DNA of 64,000 nucleotides from Colias croceus (taxonomy: Eukaryota; Arthropoda; Insecta; Lepidoptera; Pieridae). This document shows, in pieces, positions 23,046 to 36,260 of this stretch. The first letter of the stretch is position 1. Each line of letters starts with the position of its first letter. The position numbers and the translations under genes are program-made. The DNA lies in the NCBI RefSeq assembly GCF_905220415.1, contig NC_059549.1:10230001-10294000 (forward strand), written 5' to 3'. Below the pieces are notes generated by a model. It ran no database searches, was not told where the DNA came from, and was given only the letters and a program-made list of their open reading frames with translations.

Positions 23046-26000
23046 TCTTATTCATTCCTTCTCTACTTTAATTAAGTATAAACTGACATAATATATTGAA
23101 ATGTGTTATTATTAGAGCGAATAGAACATAATATGTACCTACTTCATAAAGATTTATTCAAAATAATATGTTTTATTCATTAGTCCAGGGTTACGCGTTA
23201 AATATAGTAAATATTATCTTCTGTATTATCTAAAAAAAAAAACAGATAATTTATACCTACACTTCATCATTACTTTAGATAACTATTTTAAAATGGAGTT
23301 TTTTTTTTTAACCGATTGTCTGCATTTTGGCTTCGTCATACCCAAGTTAGAAAATATTATTTTAGATGAGTCAAAAGTAGGTACAAGAGTCAGTTATCAG
23401 ATAATCAAAACATTATTAATAAATTGTTAGCTTTGCTTTTAATTTAACACAAATTAAAAAATAAAACCAGCAATGTGGAGTGTTTCAAACAACCTTGGGA
23501 CATTTTATGCATTTTTTTTTCTAATATCTCTGAAAAATAAATTAGGTTCTTATTTCCTATATTTAATGCGTAAATCTGAGGATTAATGTTATAGTTAAAT
23601 CGTTATATACAAGGTAACATATATCACACCAATTTATTTATTGTTTAAAATATCATAATGCTATGCATTTGATGTAATATAGTAATTACAGTATATGCGT
23701 TGTTTTATTTTATTCCTTTACTACAAATACGAAAATATAAAAATTAAGTTTGTAACAGATTAATATGCTTTAATAAATGAAATTTTAGCTTTAATTTAGT
23801 GAAATCTAGCTATTTTTTGCATAAGAAAGTTACATTTTTATCCTGGTTGAGATCTAAGCCAACCAAAGTCAAAAAAGTTTCATTTTTCCCTATAGTTTCA
23901 CCTGAACCATCCTCTTATTATTTTTATATTTGGTAACTGTGACTCAGGTGTGAACATAATGGACAAACGACGGTTTTAAATTAGCATAAGAATTATTTTG
24001 TAACAAAGCAGCAAATAACAGAAATATTAATAGTTACAAATGAGTCGTCTACACCACTTGGTGTGTAGTAATACTTATTAATAATAAAGTAATAATAATA
24101 AAATAATTATTATTATAGGTTTATTGTATTTCCTATAAGATATTTTGTCGATTGTATTTTCATTTCATTATATTCTTGTAAAGAGGAAAGATTTGATTTT
24201 TTGTGTGTAACGATTTAGCGCAAAAATGACTGATCCAATTTTAATATTCATTTTACCATTAGAATGCTCTCTACATCTTTACATACATTATACTTTAAAC
24301 ACCTATGTCTATGCAAATATAAAAAGACTTCTAAACTGGCTTTTTACACTCAGAATAAAAAATAAGAGCCACTAATTAAACGTACCTATACTATCATACG
24401 TACCTACATTGTACTACAGATAAAAACGTAACATTATTACATACATACATTTGTCATCAGGATGCGCGCAGGATTCTCACACGACGTGGACCGGTCTATT
24501 GCAAATAGAAGCTTGTGTCTAATACTTGCCTTGTATGGTTCCGTATGTTATTCAGTTTAAGAAGCTAGGTAAACTTCGTTAAAACCGCGCAAGAAGAACT
24601 ATGTTAATCCCGCGTTTCTTCTTGGAAGGTACCTGGATGATAGACCCTTATGCTATTCTGTAATAATTATAGATGTAAGTAGTTAGAAAGTATTGTACTT
24701 CTGACTTCGCACAAATGTACGTGGTTTTTTTTTTGCACGAAATATATCCTTTATTAAATGCGAAATACTTTTTTAATACCTATTATAAAAAAGTATATAA
24801 ATGCACGTAATTATATTTTAGTATTGCATCAGATTGTGTCAAATTATTTTTCCTGCAGATCTCTAAACTAGTGAGTGAGATGATCTTACGAAACAAGATG
24901 AACAGAAATAGTGCAATTATTAAGTCGGTGACCACAACCAGATGAGATATACAAATATGATATCTTAGGTATGGTATAGGTAGATATATAATTTTATATT
25001 AAATGCTGTTCATAATTATATAAGGATAAAAAGAAATGAAACCTACAGGCTACAGGGTACTTCCGGAGAATTTTGAAATTTTGTACGAAGCCGCTTTTTA
25101 TAGAAAAGATAAAGCAAAATTGCGAAAAGCATAGTAAACGTTTAATAATACAATATATTTTCATAAAAAAAAACATGTTCGTAAGGAATTCTTGGTGTAG
25201 GTACGATACCGATTCGCTATTTATTCACCGTTAAAGTGTAAAAAAATTGGTGATAATCATTAAATTTTCCTCTAATTTTTTTTTTTTTGTTTTCCTGAAC
25301 CGCCGAGTTTGATAGACTAAGCTTCGCACTTGATCTCATAATATATTATATCTTTTACTGTGTACAAAACCACCAAGTCCAATGTTTACAAATATGGCGA
25401 TCAAAGTTAACTGAACTTGATATTTTTTATTTGAAACCCTGTAGGCGTAGTCTCGACACTAATCGACATCGATATCGACCACAGAGATATCGACCGAAAT
25501 CGGTCGGTAACTAACGATTATCAGTAACCAATCAGTAACTATAGTATAGACCTAAAAAATTTAGTGTTCTTTTTCCAAGAAATTTAGCTTAGTTTTAGGG
25601 AATAGATAGTAAATTAAAATTAGTTAAGTATATTAATTTTCGCATTATTACAATTGCAATAGCATATAAAAAAAGCAAATTTTATGCACAAAAAAACATG
25701 GCAGTTAATTTAATTTTAATCAAATTCGATATTTTTTATATCAATCGTTTAATTAATGTTCTATTAATTACATATTCATGGAATCCAAAATTCCATGTAT
25801 GGCAACCTCTTTATTTACTTTTTTGACATTTGACATCAATCATCAATCATGAAAATAATATTTCTATCAAAATAAATATAAATTGTGTGTTTTCAAGAGG
25901 ATAATTTTTAATTATGTTCTTAAAAGTCCTATAAATCTATTGGATAACAAATATCCTATGAAAATATCAATCTGCGTTATGTTTTTATATAGTTAAAGCT

Positions 26001-26832
26001 ATTAGTTTTAGTTTAGTAATATTTTGTTATTTTTGAAGTGCAATAAAATTCTAATCAAAAGACTCCAAAAGCTCTACAAGATAATTCTGCTCAATTCGAA
26101 GCCTTTTGAGAAATCTTTAAGACATCATAGAAACTGACGGAACTAAAACTAAGGACGGAACGGATAATTTGTATCACTTGTATTTTTAGCTTGTATTATT
26201 ATATTATATTATGTGCATCATTGTAAATTTTATTACAGTTAATAAGCAAAGGATGCAATGCAATTGATTTAGCGGTTCACGGTTAATATTATATTTTATG
26301 TGTTAAATATAAATATTTATCTATAAATTTTATATTTTACAGATGAACAAGTTACTAGAATTATTATGTTGGTGAGGGATGATGGTTTTGAGCCAAATTT
26401 TCAACTACGCTATTATAAACTGTTAAATTAAAATTTTCTAATAAATTTATTTCGTAATTGGATCGTTTTATTTTATTTGTATTCATCTGTATAATTTTAT
26501 TATCCTAGAAGTTCAAAAAGAAATTAATCGAATATGAATGCAATAATTTAGGCTGAATAAATGCAGACAGCAGTACAGTATTTTAATATTTATTTAATAT
26601 AATATAAGAGGCTTCTTAACATTTTCAATAAGATTTTGAAACCATCTTAAAAATAAAACATTATTTGTTTATTTTATTTGAATTGCAATAACATTAAATA
26701 AGAGAAAAAAATATTGCGTTAAATCATAATATAGCATCGGAAGTGTGAAATATCTTCTATTTATTATAAAATTATAATAATATATAATGTTTCCGATATT
26801 ATCAACCGTATCTACAAATCCACACAAACCGT
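23046..26832. other. long AT-rich non-coding stretch
   Basis: No recognisable coding exon. A TCGATATCGAC-rich patch near 25460-25510 looks like a decayed inverted repeat. TTTGACATTTGACA near 25830 resembles motifs common near lepidopteran promoters, but no gene follows. Confidence 0.45.
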
Positions 26833-27216
26833 AAGGCCCTTCTCCCATTTCGATACTTCTAGAATACGATACTCGAGTAGAATACTAGTTAGATATTTGC
26901 TCGCTGCCCGATGCTCGCATATTAAGCGACTGAAAAATGACTAAATTCATCATTATTGTGCCTCGTTTTTGTAGAAGGACGCTATGTCGAGCGATTCCAG
27001 TGACGATGTAAAAGTAGGATGTACTGGATTCATCCATATATTGAAAGAAACATAAGTAAATTGTAGAGTTTTTATAGCCGCACGAGAACTACAACATGAT
27101 GATAAGAATTTTTTATCTCTCTTCCGAAGAGATACGCGCGAAACGCGACGCAAAAACGACCACCTATACTAGTCGCGCACGTGTAGGATACCGGTAGCGT
27201 AATGGGAGAAGGGCCT
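26833..27216 (+). mobile_element. PIF/Harbinger-derived short element with transposase N-terminal remnant
   Basis: 384 bases with 17-bp inverted repeats AAGGCCCTTCTCCCATT. Inside, from 26984, a frame starts MSSDSSDDV, then in a shifted register reads MYWIHPYIERN and VNCRVFIAARELQHDDKNFL. That order (acidic start, W-(V/I)-H-P, later ELxxDDxxF) fits the N-terminus of Harbinger transposases. The catalytic domain is missing and the frame is broken. Confidence 0.75.
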
Positions 27217-28810
27217 TCGAGATCTTGTCGAGATCAAACGTCGGTATCATAACGATTGACAATGTCAAAGAATAATTTGTTTTGACAATATTCGAATGTG
27301 TTGCAAAGAAATGATTTTCCAAATCCATGAAATCTATATTTTATTTATTTTTCATATATCTACGGAATTGAAATAATGATGTTATTAATTTAGATAAAAA
27401 TGCATTGCTACAAGGCTATTATTATATAAATATTTTGACGCATAAAGGAAAGTTTTGTGAAGAATAAAAATTATAAACAAATATGTATCCATTGTATGCT
27501 TCCATCAAATTGGGGAGAGGTATTAAGCGACATCATTTTCATTGCTGAAGACGGGTCTATAAATAAGTTATCGGTAATTACCGACTAATTTGTACAGACT
27601 ACAGGGGCTGTTAACGTCGATACCTTGACACAATGTATTCAATTAAATAAATATAACCTCGTATTATCTAGATATCTGACGTGTCTTTACTAATATACGG
27701 TCTTAACTTTTATTTAAAAGCTTTATAAAATCAACATTTCTAACAATCAAAAGACCTCAACTAAAGTCACAAATTATTTTTCTGTAGATGAAAAGATTTT
27801 CTGACGAAAAATAACTACACAACATGAAAAACTTAAAAAGTATGTTTTATCCATAAACAACGATTTTCCAAATAGAGCTTTTACTAACTTTAATACGAAA
27901 AGTAATAGATAAGTTATTCGTATAAAACTCAATTTGATATGCCTTTACCTTCTTATTTATATTATTTTGTTTATTGCTCTATGTTAATCTTGTCTTATTA
28001 TTATTGTTGGCTGATTTCAGAATAAACTCTATATTTTCTTCTTTCTATAATACTTTCTATAATAATAAAATTTGGTGAGAGATGACACCTACAAAAACTT
28101 CAATATTTAATTACTAACCATACGTTTTAATTATTTAGCATACCTAAGATGTAGTAACGTTGATATAACTCTACTTACATAATAAATTGAGAAGGTAGTA
28201 TAAACTTCGAAAAACCAGGGAAATATCCTTCGTAAAGTCCATCCGTCTGTACTTCTACTAATAAAATAAATATATAAATAAATATTTCAGGGCAATTTTC
28301 ACACACGGCACGCTAATCTGATCCCATACTAAGCTTTCGCTTGTGTTATGGAAACCAGATGGCTGATAAACATACATATATATAATTTTTAAATAAATAA
28401 TTATATACCTAGATAAACTTTTTTAGTCAAATTCGTTGTTTACAACACAAAACATCACCTGTCCTGCGGAATTGTTTATCTTCTATAAATAGCACTAAAC
28501 ATTTAACAACTTGTTACAGGCATTTAGTACCGTTATAAAAATGTACCTTGCATATTTTGATGACGTAAATCGCCGTGTTAAAAAGGATCTTTCAATTAAT
28601 TTTGTATAAAACGGCTCTATTAAAAGTATATGTTGCCTAAAATTATAGCTACATAACTAGATAACTATTTGATTATTGTAAAAAGGTACTGTAGATTTTC
28701 AAGATTCCATCAACCTATTTGTCACAAATTCTCATACCACTAGCCGCCGCAGGAGATATTATGTAAGTTTATCAGCTTACGACGGAACAAAAACTATCAA
28801 TCAAACAAAC
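27217..28810. other. non-coding AT-rich stretch
   Basis: No protein-like frame, RNA gene or repeat boundary recognised. A short palindrome TCGGTAATTACCGA lies near 27570. Confidence 0.45.
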
Positions 28811-28982
28811 TTTTTTTAAGCTATTGCATAGCTTCTATCGCGGGCCTTGAGCGCGGGGACCGAATCGAGAAATTCCGTAACGAAAAAACCTCACGCTCCC
28901 CACTCCGACGGGCGGAGGTGTGGCTTGAAGGCATAGCATAGCTTTACCGCGGCAGTCCCCGAGTGCCACACGTCGTTTTTTA
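28811..28982 (+). repeat. SINE-like dispersed repeat
   Basis: GC-rich island in AT-rich DNA: AGCTATTGCATAGCTTCTAT, GAGCGCGGGGACCGAATCGA and CACACGTCG, flanked by T-rich ends. I recall this text as a common lepidopteran short repeat (Metulj-like SINE); exact family name is uncertain. Confidence 0.55.
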
Positions 28983-30584
28983 ATTTAGGTAGTTCACTAG
29001 TCAAGTACACTGTACAGTACGTCTACACTCTACAGTAGAGTTGACTCCATCATTTATTAAAACATTATAACTATATTAAGTAAATTAAGTACGACATTTA
29101 GAATCAGGATTATACAAAAAAATGTTCATTAACACTTGTAAATGCAAATATGATAGTTTTTACCGGTTTTTGAAAATACCGGTTCAAACTAGTAAACGTA
29201 AAAAATTCACTTTTCATCCGACTCAATGCACAGAGCAAATTAACATTAAAACGTCAAGATAAGAGCCCATTTATCGAAGGGCTAACGTAATTATTTTATA
29301 AAAACGGTATAACTATACAATAAGGTGTTGGCGTGTCATTTGTGTGCGACTTTTCTGTTTGTGTGTCATCTTTAATTCAAGTACGTTATGGAGAGCACAG
29401 AGTCATGAAGTTATAGAGGCACATAAATTAAATACATGATTAATCACATGGTTCGCTCTTGTTTGACGGGAATGAGTTTTGTCGATTAACATCTAGTATT
29501 ATATTATTTGTGATACCTTAATATAAAAAAAAATACTTACTACACTTACCATTACCTACCACTTCTTTAAGGCACGGGAGTCCGTCGCCATTTTCTTCAT
29601 CTATTATATTATCTGTGACATAGAGTAAAGTAATACTGTGGGAAATCTGTGATTTTAAGTGCTAATTTACCAGTTCGCTACTGAAAGAGCCATATAAAAA
29701 CCGGAAAACACAAATCTCCTATCACAATCGTTTGAAAACCTAACATTGACTATTGAGCACAAAATAGTTAATAGTAGAGGTAAATTGTGTATAGGTATGT
29801 AACAACTATATAACTAACTAACTACGCTATAACTAAAAAATTGTCCATTTATATGCGGTTTGCGAACCAATAAACTCTGCCTGCACAGTTTATGTGGTTA
29901 TTGAAATTCAACGTGGATTTAAACCGCGCTCATTCAATAGCCATTTATTATTGCCTCAAATTGACTGGTAGTATAAGAAAATTGCAGACAATTTACCTAT
30001 AAATACAACTAGCATCACTGTATGATGTTGCCCTATTGTTCTAGTGGTTGTTCGATCGAAATGTGTGGAAATGTCTTAGATTCGAGACGGAATCAAGGAG
30101 TTTGCTATTTTTCAATTTGTTGAAGCAACACTGTCATGAATTCGGAGCAGATGGATTCTTATTGAATTATCTTTATATTACTTAAACACTGATTAAATTG
30201 TTGATATTTTTACTTTTGAAAATTTTTTGATTGATCGATTCTTGAATAACAACCTGTTCATAATATATTTACATACATAAGTTCTCATTAAAGTGTTGTT
30301 GTATGACAATAACACAGTATTTGTCTTTATTTTTAATTACTCTGCACATTTACTCTGAAAAGGTCAGTGCGCGTTTCAATTAATGAATTAAATTCCAAAT
30401 GCCACGATCGAGACTCGAACCTGCGACCATCGGTAACCTTTCAATACTAACATAACTGTTCCGTGGAGATAATTAGATATCGGTCAAGTCTGTGCCGATT
30501 TTAACCATATAAATGATTATTATGTACTTACTTTATTACCTGGCTTCACTTGTAATTTACATATTAAAGATGATCTGATTAAAT

Positions 30585-30812
30585 AAAAAAATGTGTGCGT
30601 GTAGGTACTAGTGTACACACGTAAGAAGTGAAACTTCTTTATGACCTTATTTAAAAAAAAATAATAATTTACTATGTGCAACTTTATAGAAATACGTCGA
30701 ATCACGCGTAGTAGGGATAAGAAAAAGATGGCGCGTAACGGAAAAAAGTCACGCGTAACGAAAAAAAGTTACACTAAATTTTTTTCCAACCCCGATAAAG
30801 AAGTTTCACTCC
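30585..30812 (+). repeat. dispersed repeat with GTGTACACACGTAAGAAGTG core, copy 1
   Basis: Reads AAAATGTGTGCGTG, GTGTACACACGTAAGAAGTG, AATCACGCGTAG and AAAAAGATGGCGCGTAACGG. It matches 63608-63805 in reverse orientation with few differences. The AGAAGTGAAACTTCT palindrome is conserved in both. The frame at 30674-30880 falls in this repeat and is not a gene. Confidence 0.8.
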
Positions 30813-31889
30813 ATACACATGACATAATGATAGTTCTGTGTAACCTATTTCAGGCACCAGTCTCTCACAACACTAGATGATAATTTGCAAGTAATGTAGG
30901 TACCTAGTTACCTATCGTTGTGTAGAGACAAATAAAGTTATGTTTTACTTTTATGTTTATGTCATAGTTCTATTTCAACCCGGTTTTATCTATTAGATAA
31001 TTAGATTGTTCCACTGGCGACTTTTGTTTTTTGAATCTTGAATTTCATTCACACAAAAAAATCACCTGATAATATGTCGCTATATATGGGAACGTCGCTT
31101 AACAAAACATTTAATAATATTAACCCTTATTATTTATCCTTATTTTTCCCAGCATCTTGCTATAACTCATTCATAGGCAAGTAGCAGGGAGGGCTGAGTG
31201 CAACGTCCCTCCCGACCGGTTCCTAATCGTTGAGACTCCTTGAGAAAAACTTAGAATAAATACTGCGACTGGCGACATGCTCCCGCGGTATTTTAACCGA
31301 TTTAAAATCTTTAGGGATGATATAGTTGATAACAAAGACAGGATATATTATTGGAATATAGTAATAGTATTCCGGGAAAACTTTATAAGAAGGAGATTAT
31401 AGTAATAGTCTTACAGGACAGGAGCAACAAAATAATTTTGAATTGCGACTAAAAAGAGTAGAAATAGATCGCACTAGTTTTACTTACTTACCAACACTAA
31501 TACTTACTACTTAGGTACTTAAATACTTCCTATTATAGGTATCCTGTTATTATTGAAAAAAAGGTAAAATATAAGCATGCCTTGCATTCTCGCATGCCTA
31601 GATTTAAAGTAAGCAGTAACTAATCTTATTACTTTAGCAGACCCTGTTGAATCATATTATTTTCGATCGTTTTAGATATATAAGATATTTCGTTCCATCA
31701 TTGTCTTAAAGTTTAAGTTAATCATATTTGCATTTATCTGTACAAACTACCAACTCTAAACGGGTTCACTGTATTAAATCGGTTTGTCCGTCAATTAACT
31801 AAAGTAATTTTTTATTTTATAGGAAATATATTTTTTCTATTGGAACTGCAACCAGAATTTTTAGCCAATTTCAAATTTTATATTCAGTA
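30813..31889. other. non-coding AT-rich stretch
   Basis: No coding exon or repeat boundary recognised. An AATAAAG lies near 30932 after the repeat. Confidence 0.4.
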
Positions 31890-33326
31890 AGGTAAAAGCA
31901 CCTAATACGGAGGTATTTCGCAACATTTGAAAGTAAGTATCAAAAATAAGCATTTGTAAGTCTTTCTAAAGGTGCCAAACCACTTTATCGTTAAAAGTGG
32001 AACTTAAATTTTGTATTGCTGTTGAGTCTATGTTTATTTTCATGATATTTCTTATTTTAAAAAAATATTTAAATAGTCATGTCGATTTTCCCTAATACGG
32101 AGGTATGATTTTGGTCAGAGCCTAATACTGCGGTAGGCGGCTCCTAATACGGAGGGTCAGATATTATATACATTGAAGTTCCGTACAAATAATATTTGTT
32201 AAATAATAGGAATGTGTTAGTAAAGTAAATTGTAAGTTTTTTATTCATTAACCATTGGTTTGATTACGTTGATTCACTTTTAATGTGTTTCATTTATGCT
32301 TTTAGTTTTATCGAAAAAAAAACACGCATATCAAATAAGAATCCACAAAAAAAGACACAAAACTTCTTATTTATTTACGCAACCCTAAATCTGGTAATTT
32401 TAAGTTCTATGAAATAGGGCCGTAATAGGAGATCATATATAACCTAATACAGAGTTACCTGGAAATATCTACCACCGTAATAGGAAAACTACTCGTGTTT
32501 TTAATAATCCTAATTCTGACCCACCAAAAATTCGATAAACAAGAGAATGTAAATGCTTAATCAAATGATAACAGTTTTTTGGCTCAGATGTGTAAAACTC
32601 AAATCAACAGTTATACAAAATAAATGATTTGTGATACATTAAAATACACCTTCCTATTTTTACCCCTTCTAAGAAACAAACATTTTGTACTCAACCATTT
32701 TCATATTTAACAGGATTTCTAATTAAGAAAACATACCGCAGAATATGGTTTCTAATTTATCAGATTAATAATTATTCCAACTAATCTTGGAATTAATTCA
32801 ATAAGTGAATAAAATGAAAGTTATAAACAATTAAACATGCCCAGTATTTTTCCTATTTCGGAGTTATGCCACCGTATTAGGATTAATCTATAAAATTTGT
32901 ATCATATCACGGCGGTATTTTATTTCTTATTTTTTGGGTAGAAAATGACTTACAAATATGAAACAAGCTATTTAAATAGTGAGTGTAATAGTAGGAAAAT
33001 GCAATAAACAATACATATACAAACTTGAACGGCTTTTTAATACGAAAAACTTAGTTTATAAATATTAGTGTACTTACTTTTGTTGTTTCGCGTTTGTATG
33101 GAAACACCTCTCATGTCGATGCCGTTACACAGATTGATTGATCTTGTTGTGTTGTCTATGTGCTATACTTGCAAACGTTAGTTAAGTCATGGAGTAATAA
33201 ATTTGGAATAAATAGCTTACGTTTTGGTGTACTTAAAATTTATAAAACAGGAATAAAACTCGAAAATAGAAATACCACCGTATTAGGAAGCGATTTTGAC
33301 TACCGCCGTATTAGGAGCCTTTACCT
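31890..33326. mobile_element. unclassified DNA element with dense CCTAATACGGAGGTA motifs
   Basis: 1437 bases. Ends are inverted: left AGGTAAAAGCACCTAATACG, right complement AGGTAAAGGCTCCTAATACG, with TA outside both. Near-copies of CCTAATACGGAGGTA occur in direct orientation near 31901, 32091, 32130, 32152 and 32443, and inverted near 32420, 32475, 32872, 33278 and 33302. No transposase frame. The frame at 33160-33387 is a by-product. Confidence 0.78.
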
Positions 33327-33960
33327 TAGTATTTATTTAGTTTCAATAACATGTTGTATATCTACCAGTAACTTCCTGAGTATTTAATAGGTTTAATTAT
33401 ATGTTATTAATGACACATGTTTTTCATAGCATGCAAATAAGTTTTTCACGGCATACCATACAGGATCAACTAGAGTCTAGTTACTAGACCTTCTCACGCC
33501 AAACTTGGTGATAATTATTTCTATAAACTGTTGTTTATACCTATGTATATAGCAACGAGTTTATTCTAAGCCTAAGTAACAGTTTTTATAGCGGGGTTAG
33601 TGAACGTTATTATTTTTATTTTATTAGTATTTACATAACAACGTTGTAGTCTTATTTATTTTGTTATGTTGTAGACATGTTGTAGATTACACCTGGATTA
33701 AAGGACTGTTCAAAATTTTTAGGTACGTACCTCAACATTTTTTAAGTTTTAAGACTCCCCAAGTCCCCAGTGCTTATCTGACTTGTTCTAGGTCTTCTTT
33801 AAAATTATGATTTTAATTATTTATTTAAAGACGTAGATAAATATTTCGACAGATAATAGAGAGAAACTCTACCTAAAAATTGTAAGTATGTATGACATTT
33901 TGTATTTAACTCAGCATTTTCGGATGTTTTGCTTTGGCCCTGATTATTTATAACTATCTC

Positions 33961-34141
33961 ACCGCCCGCGGCTTCTCCCGCTTTGTCTAAAACCTAATAA
34001 ATTATATACTAAAACCTTCCTCTTGAATCACTCTATCTATTAAAAAAAACGCATCAAAATCCGTTGCGTAGTTTTAAAGATTTAAGCATACAAAGGGATA
34101 TAGGGACAGAGAAAGCGACTTTGTTTTATACTATGTAGTGA
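33961..34141 (-). mobile_element. Helitron/LEP1-like non-autonomous repeat, third subfamily
   Basis: On the minus strand it runs from TATAAAACAAAGTCGCTTTC to AAGCGGGAGAAGCCGCGGGC. The copy at 58190-58367 is the same subfamily in + orientation. Confidence 0.7.
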
Positions 34142-34313
34142 TGATATTATTATATTGTTATAATGTTATTACATAACCTGACACTAAACAGCTCACACTT
34201 GGTTGTAGTATGAAACAACGAGCTGCATAATATATATAAATCCTTGTGTCTTTTTTTAAATTCATTTATATCTGTTTAGATGTTGAAGCATAAAAAATAT
34301 CTAGGTTTTATTA

Positions 34314-34468
34314 CATTTTGTCGCGGAAGAATTCTAACAAATACCCGCGGCCCCCTCATTAAAGCGGCTCGACGGAACACAGTGGGGGTAGTCGGTTAGA
34401 ATCCGACATAACCCACGGCTCCTTCCCCGGGGGCCGTGGGTATCTTTGCAAGATTTCCCCACTATAAA
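34314..34468 (+). repeat. dispersed repeat resembling a LINE (RTE/BovB) 3' end
   Basis: GC-rich block with GTGGGGGTAGTCGGTTAGAA, CCGACATAACCCACGGCTCC and a CCCCGGGGGCCGTGGG hairpin, followed by a short A-run. I recall this text from lepidopteran LINE tails; strand and family are tentative. Confidence 0.5.
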
Positions 34469-34989
34469 AAAAAGGTTTTATTACATTTAAATATTACCTT
34501 TACTTAAATTTGTGTCAATTATTAAAGAAAAGATAACAAGGAAAGAAAAGTAACAAAAATTAATATTCTAAATGGCACATTTACAAATAAATAATTGCTC
34601 CAGAAGCTTACAATACCAGCTATCCATCAATAATTTCGCACTAAATCAAAGCAAAGTAAATGAGCCGATAAGTAACAATATAACCGACTTATAAAATAAA
34701 CAATGCAACGAGTTTATAATTTATTTTACTGATTAGTTTTTATTACTGCTCTCCATCTATCTTTTTACGATTCACAAACCTGAACTTAGGCTTGCTACAA
34801 ATGGCGCGGTTGGAAGCTTCAAATTCATTAAATTTTGTAGAAAAATCACGTATAGTGAGTGAAAACAACCTAGAGAGAAATTATAATAAATATACTTGAA
34901 ATTCTTCATAATAAGTATCGTATTGTTGTAGTTGTTTTACTAATGAAGTCAATTCATTGGATGATGACAAAAATGACTATAAAAGAATG

Positions 34990-36260
34990 AATATAAAATA
35001 GACACACATACACACATATTAATATAAACTAAATATTACATATATACTTCAAAAATATGTACATACACATACATATTACAAAATACATACTATACACAAG
35101 CCATAGTACACAGATGATAACACATTCAAAAACAATGGTTACGGTTACAGATGTCAGCAAGCAGAAATAGAAAGGTGGAGAAAAAGCTACAGTAAGGAAA
35201 GGTAGTGATCTTTTAACAGTGATTTAAAAGAGGAGAGCGTTTTAGCGCGTCTAAGTGCCATATCACACTAGCGGATTGCGAGCGGTTTCAATGCGGAGCG
35301 GGTGCGCAGCGAATACGTTGCGGGCGCGCAACGAATACGCCGCGGATGCGCAGCGAATTCGTTGCGGACGCGTGGCAGATGCGCAACGTTTACGTCGCCG
35401 TCATGTACACTCATTAACAAAATGGAATCCGTGCTGGTTGTTACTTATAACTTGTGATAGTATAATAATTATGAGATCATTATTTTTTACGAGTTTCATA
35501 ACATGTTAATGTTTAGTGTATTGTTTTATCTATTAAATCTTGGTCGAAATGCAATCAGATAACTTAATTGCTCATTATGAAAGTTCACTAGTGAAATAAA
35601 TTTTAAAGCTCCTTAACTTAAACAGGGCTATCTTATTAGTAGGTAAATAGCAGCGAATAGAAAATTTTATCAAGCAACCAGCAACTCACATCACTTTGCT
35701 CATAATTAGGTTCACAAAATCTCTTTATAACATACGTTGCTATGGGAGAGATTATACTGGTCAGTCGTTACATACTTTTGGAATGTATGTTACATTCTAA
35801 AGTCCTAGTAATTCAATTTTATAGCACCTTTTTCAACAACTTCAGTTGTTATTACATCTTTAGTTAAGTAAGTGCATTTCCAAAGTACGGTTAAATAATT
35901 GAGTGCTACATAAACGATGGAAATATTGAACGGAAGTTAGGCAAGGCGGAAGGACTGGCTTTTGTTCGAGAGTATACAAAATGGCGTCGACGCTTCTATT
36001 CGCAGCGAAATCGTTGCACGTCCGCGACGTGTTCGCTGCGCATCCGCGGCGTGTTCGTTGCGCGCCCGCAACGTATTCGTTGCGCACCCGCTCCGCTTTG
36101 AAACCGCTCGCAATCCGCTAGTGTGATATGGCACTAATACTCTCAGGTAAAGCGTTCCATAGTTGGATAGCACGGACAGTAAAAGAGTTGTTGAAAAAAA
36201 ATTTTTCTCTTTATTAACTTTATTAATTTTATAAGTAACAAACGGGCGAAAGTTCTATTA
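34990..36260 (-). pseudogene. LINE RT C-terminus and 3' UTR, split by an inserted element
   Basis: On the minus strand, from about 36260 to 36138 the frame reads NSFTVRAIQLWNALPES; it resumes beyond the inserted element at 35251 as RRAKTLSSFKSLLKDHYLS and a stop near 35187. W-N-x-LP and FKxxL are the standard end of jockey/CR1/RTE-type LINE proteins. Lower coordinates to about 34990 look like its AT-rich 3' UTR with TATGTA repeats. Confidence 0.75.
35255..36134. mobile_element. GC-rich-TIR element flanked by TAA, inserted in a LINE
   Basis: 880 bases with TAA at 35252-35254 and 36135-36137 and inverted ends of about 150 bases starting GTGCCATATCACACTAGCGG. The arms consist of variants of GCGCAGCGAATACGTTGCGG arranged in tandem. 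TAA target duplication suggests PIF/Harbinger. The frames at 35255, 35860 and 35937 are shadows of these repeats. Confidence 0.88.

Noticed and set aside
30395..30470. tRNA-like B box (reverse strand GGTTCGAGTCTC)
   Set aside because: No acceptor stem or A box in the right place; at most an old tRNA-derived SINE fragment.
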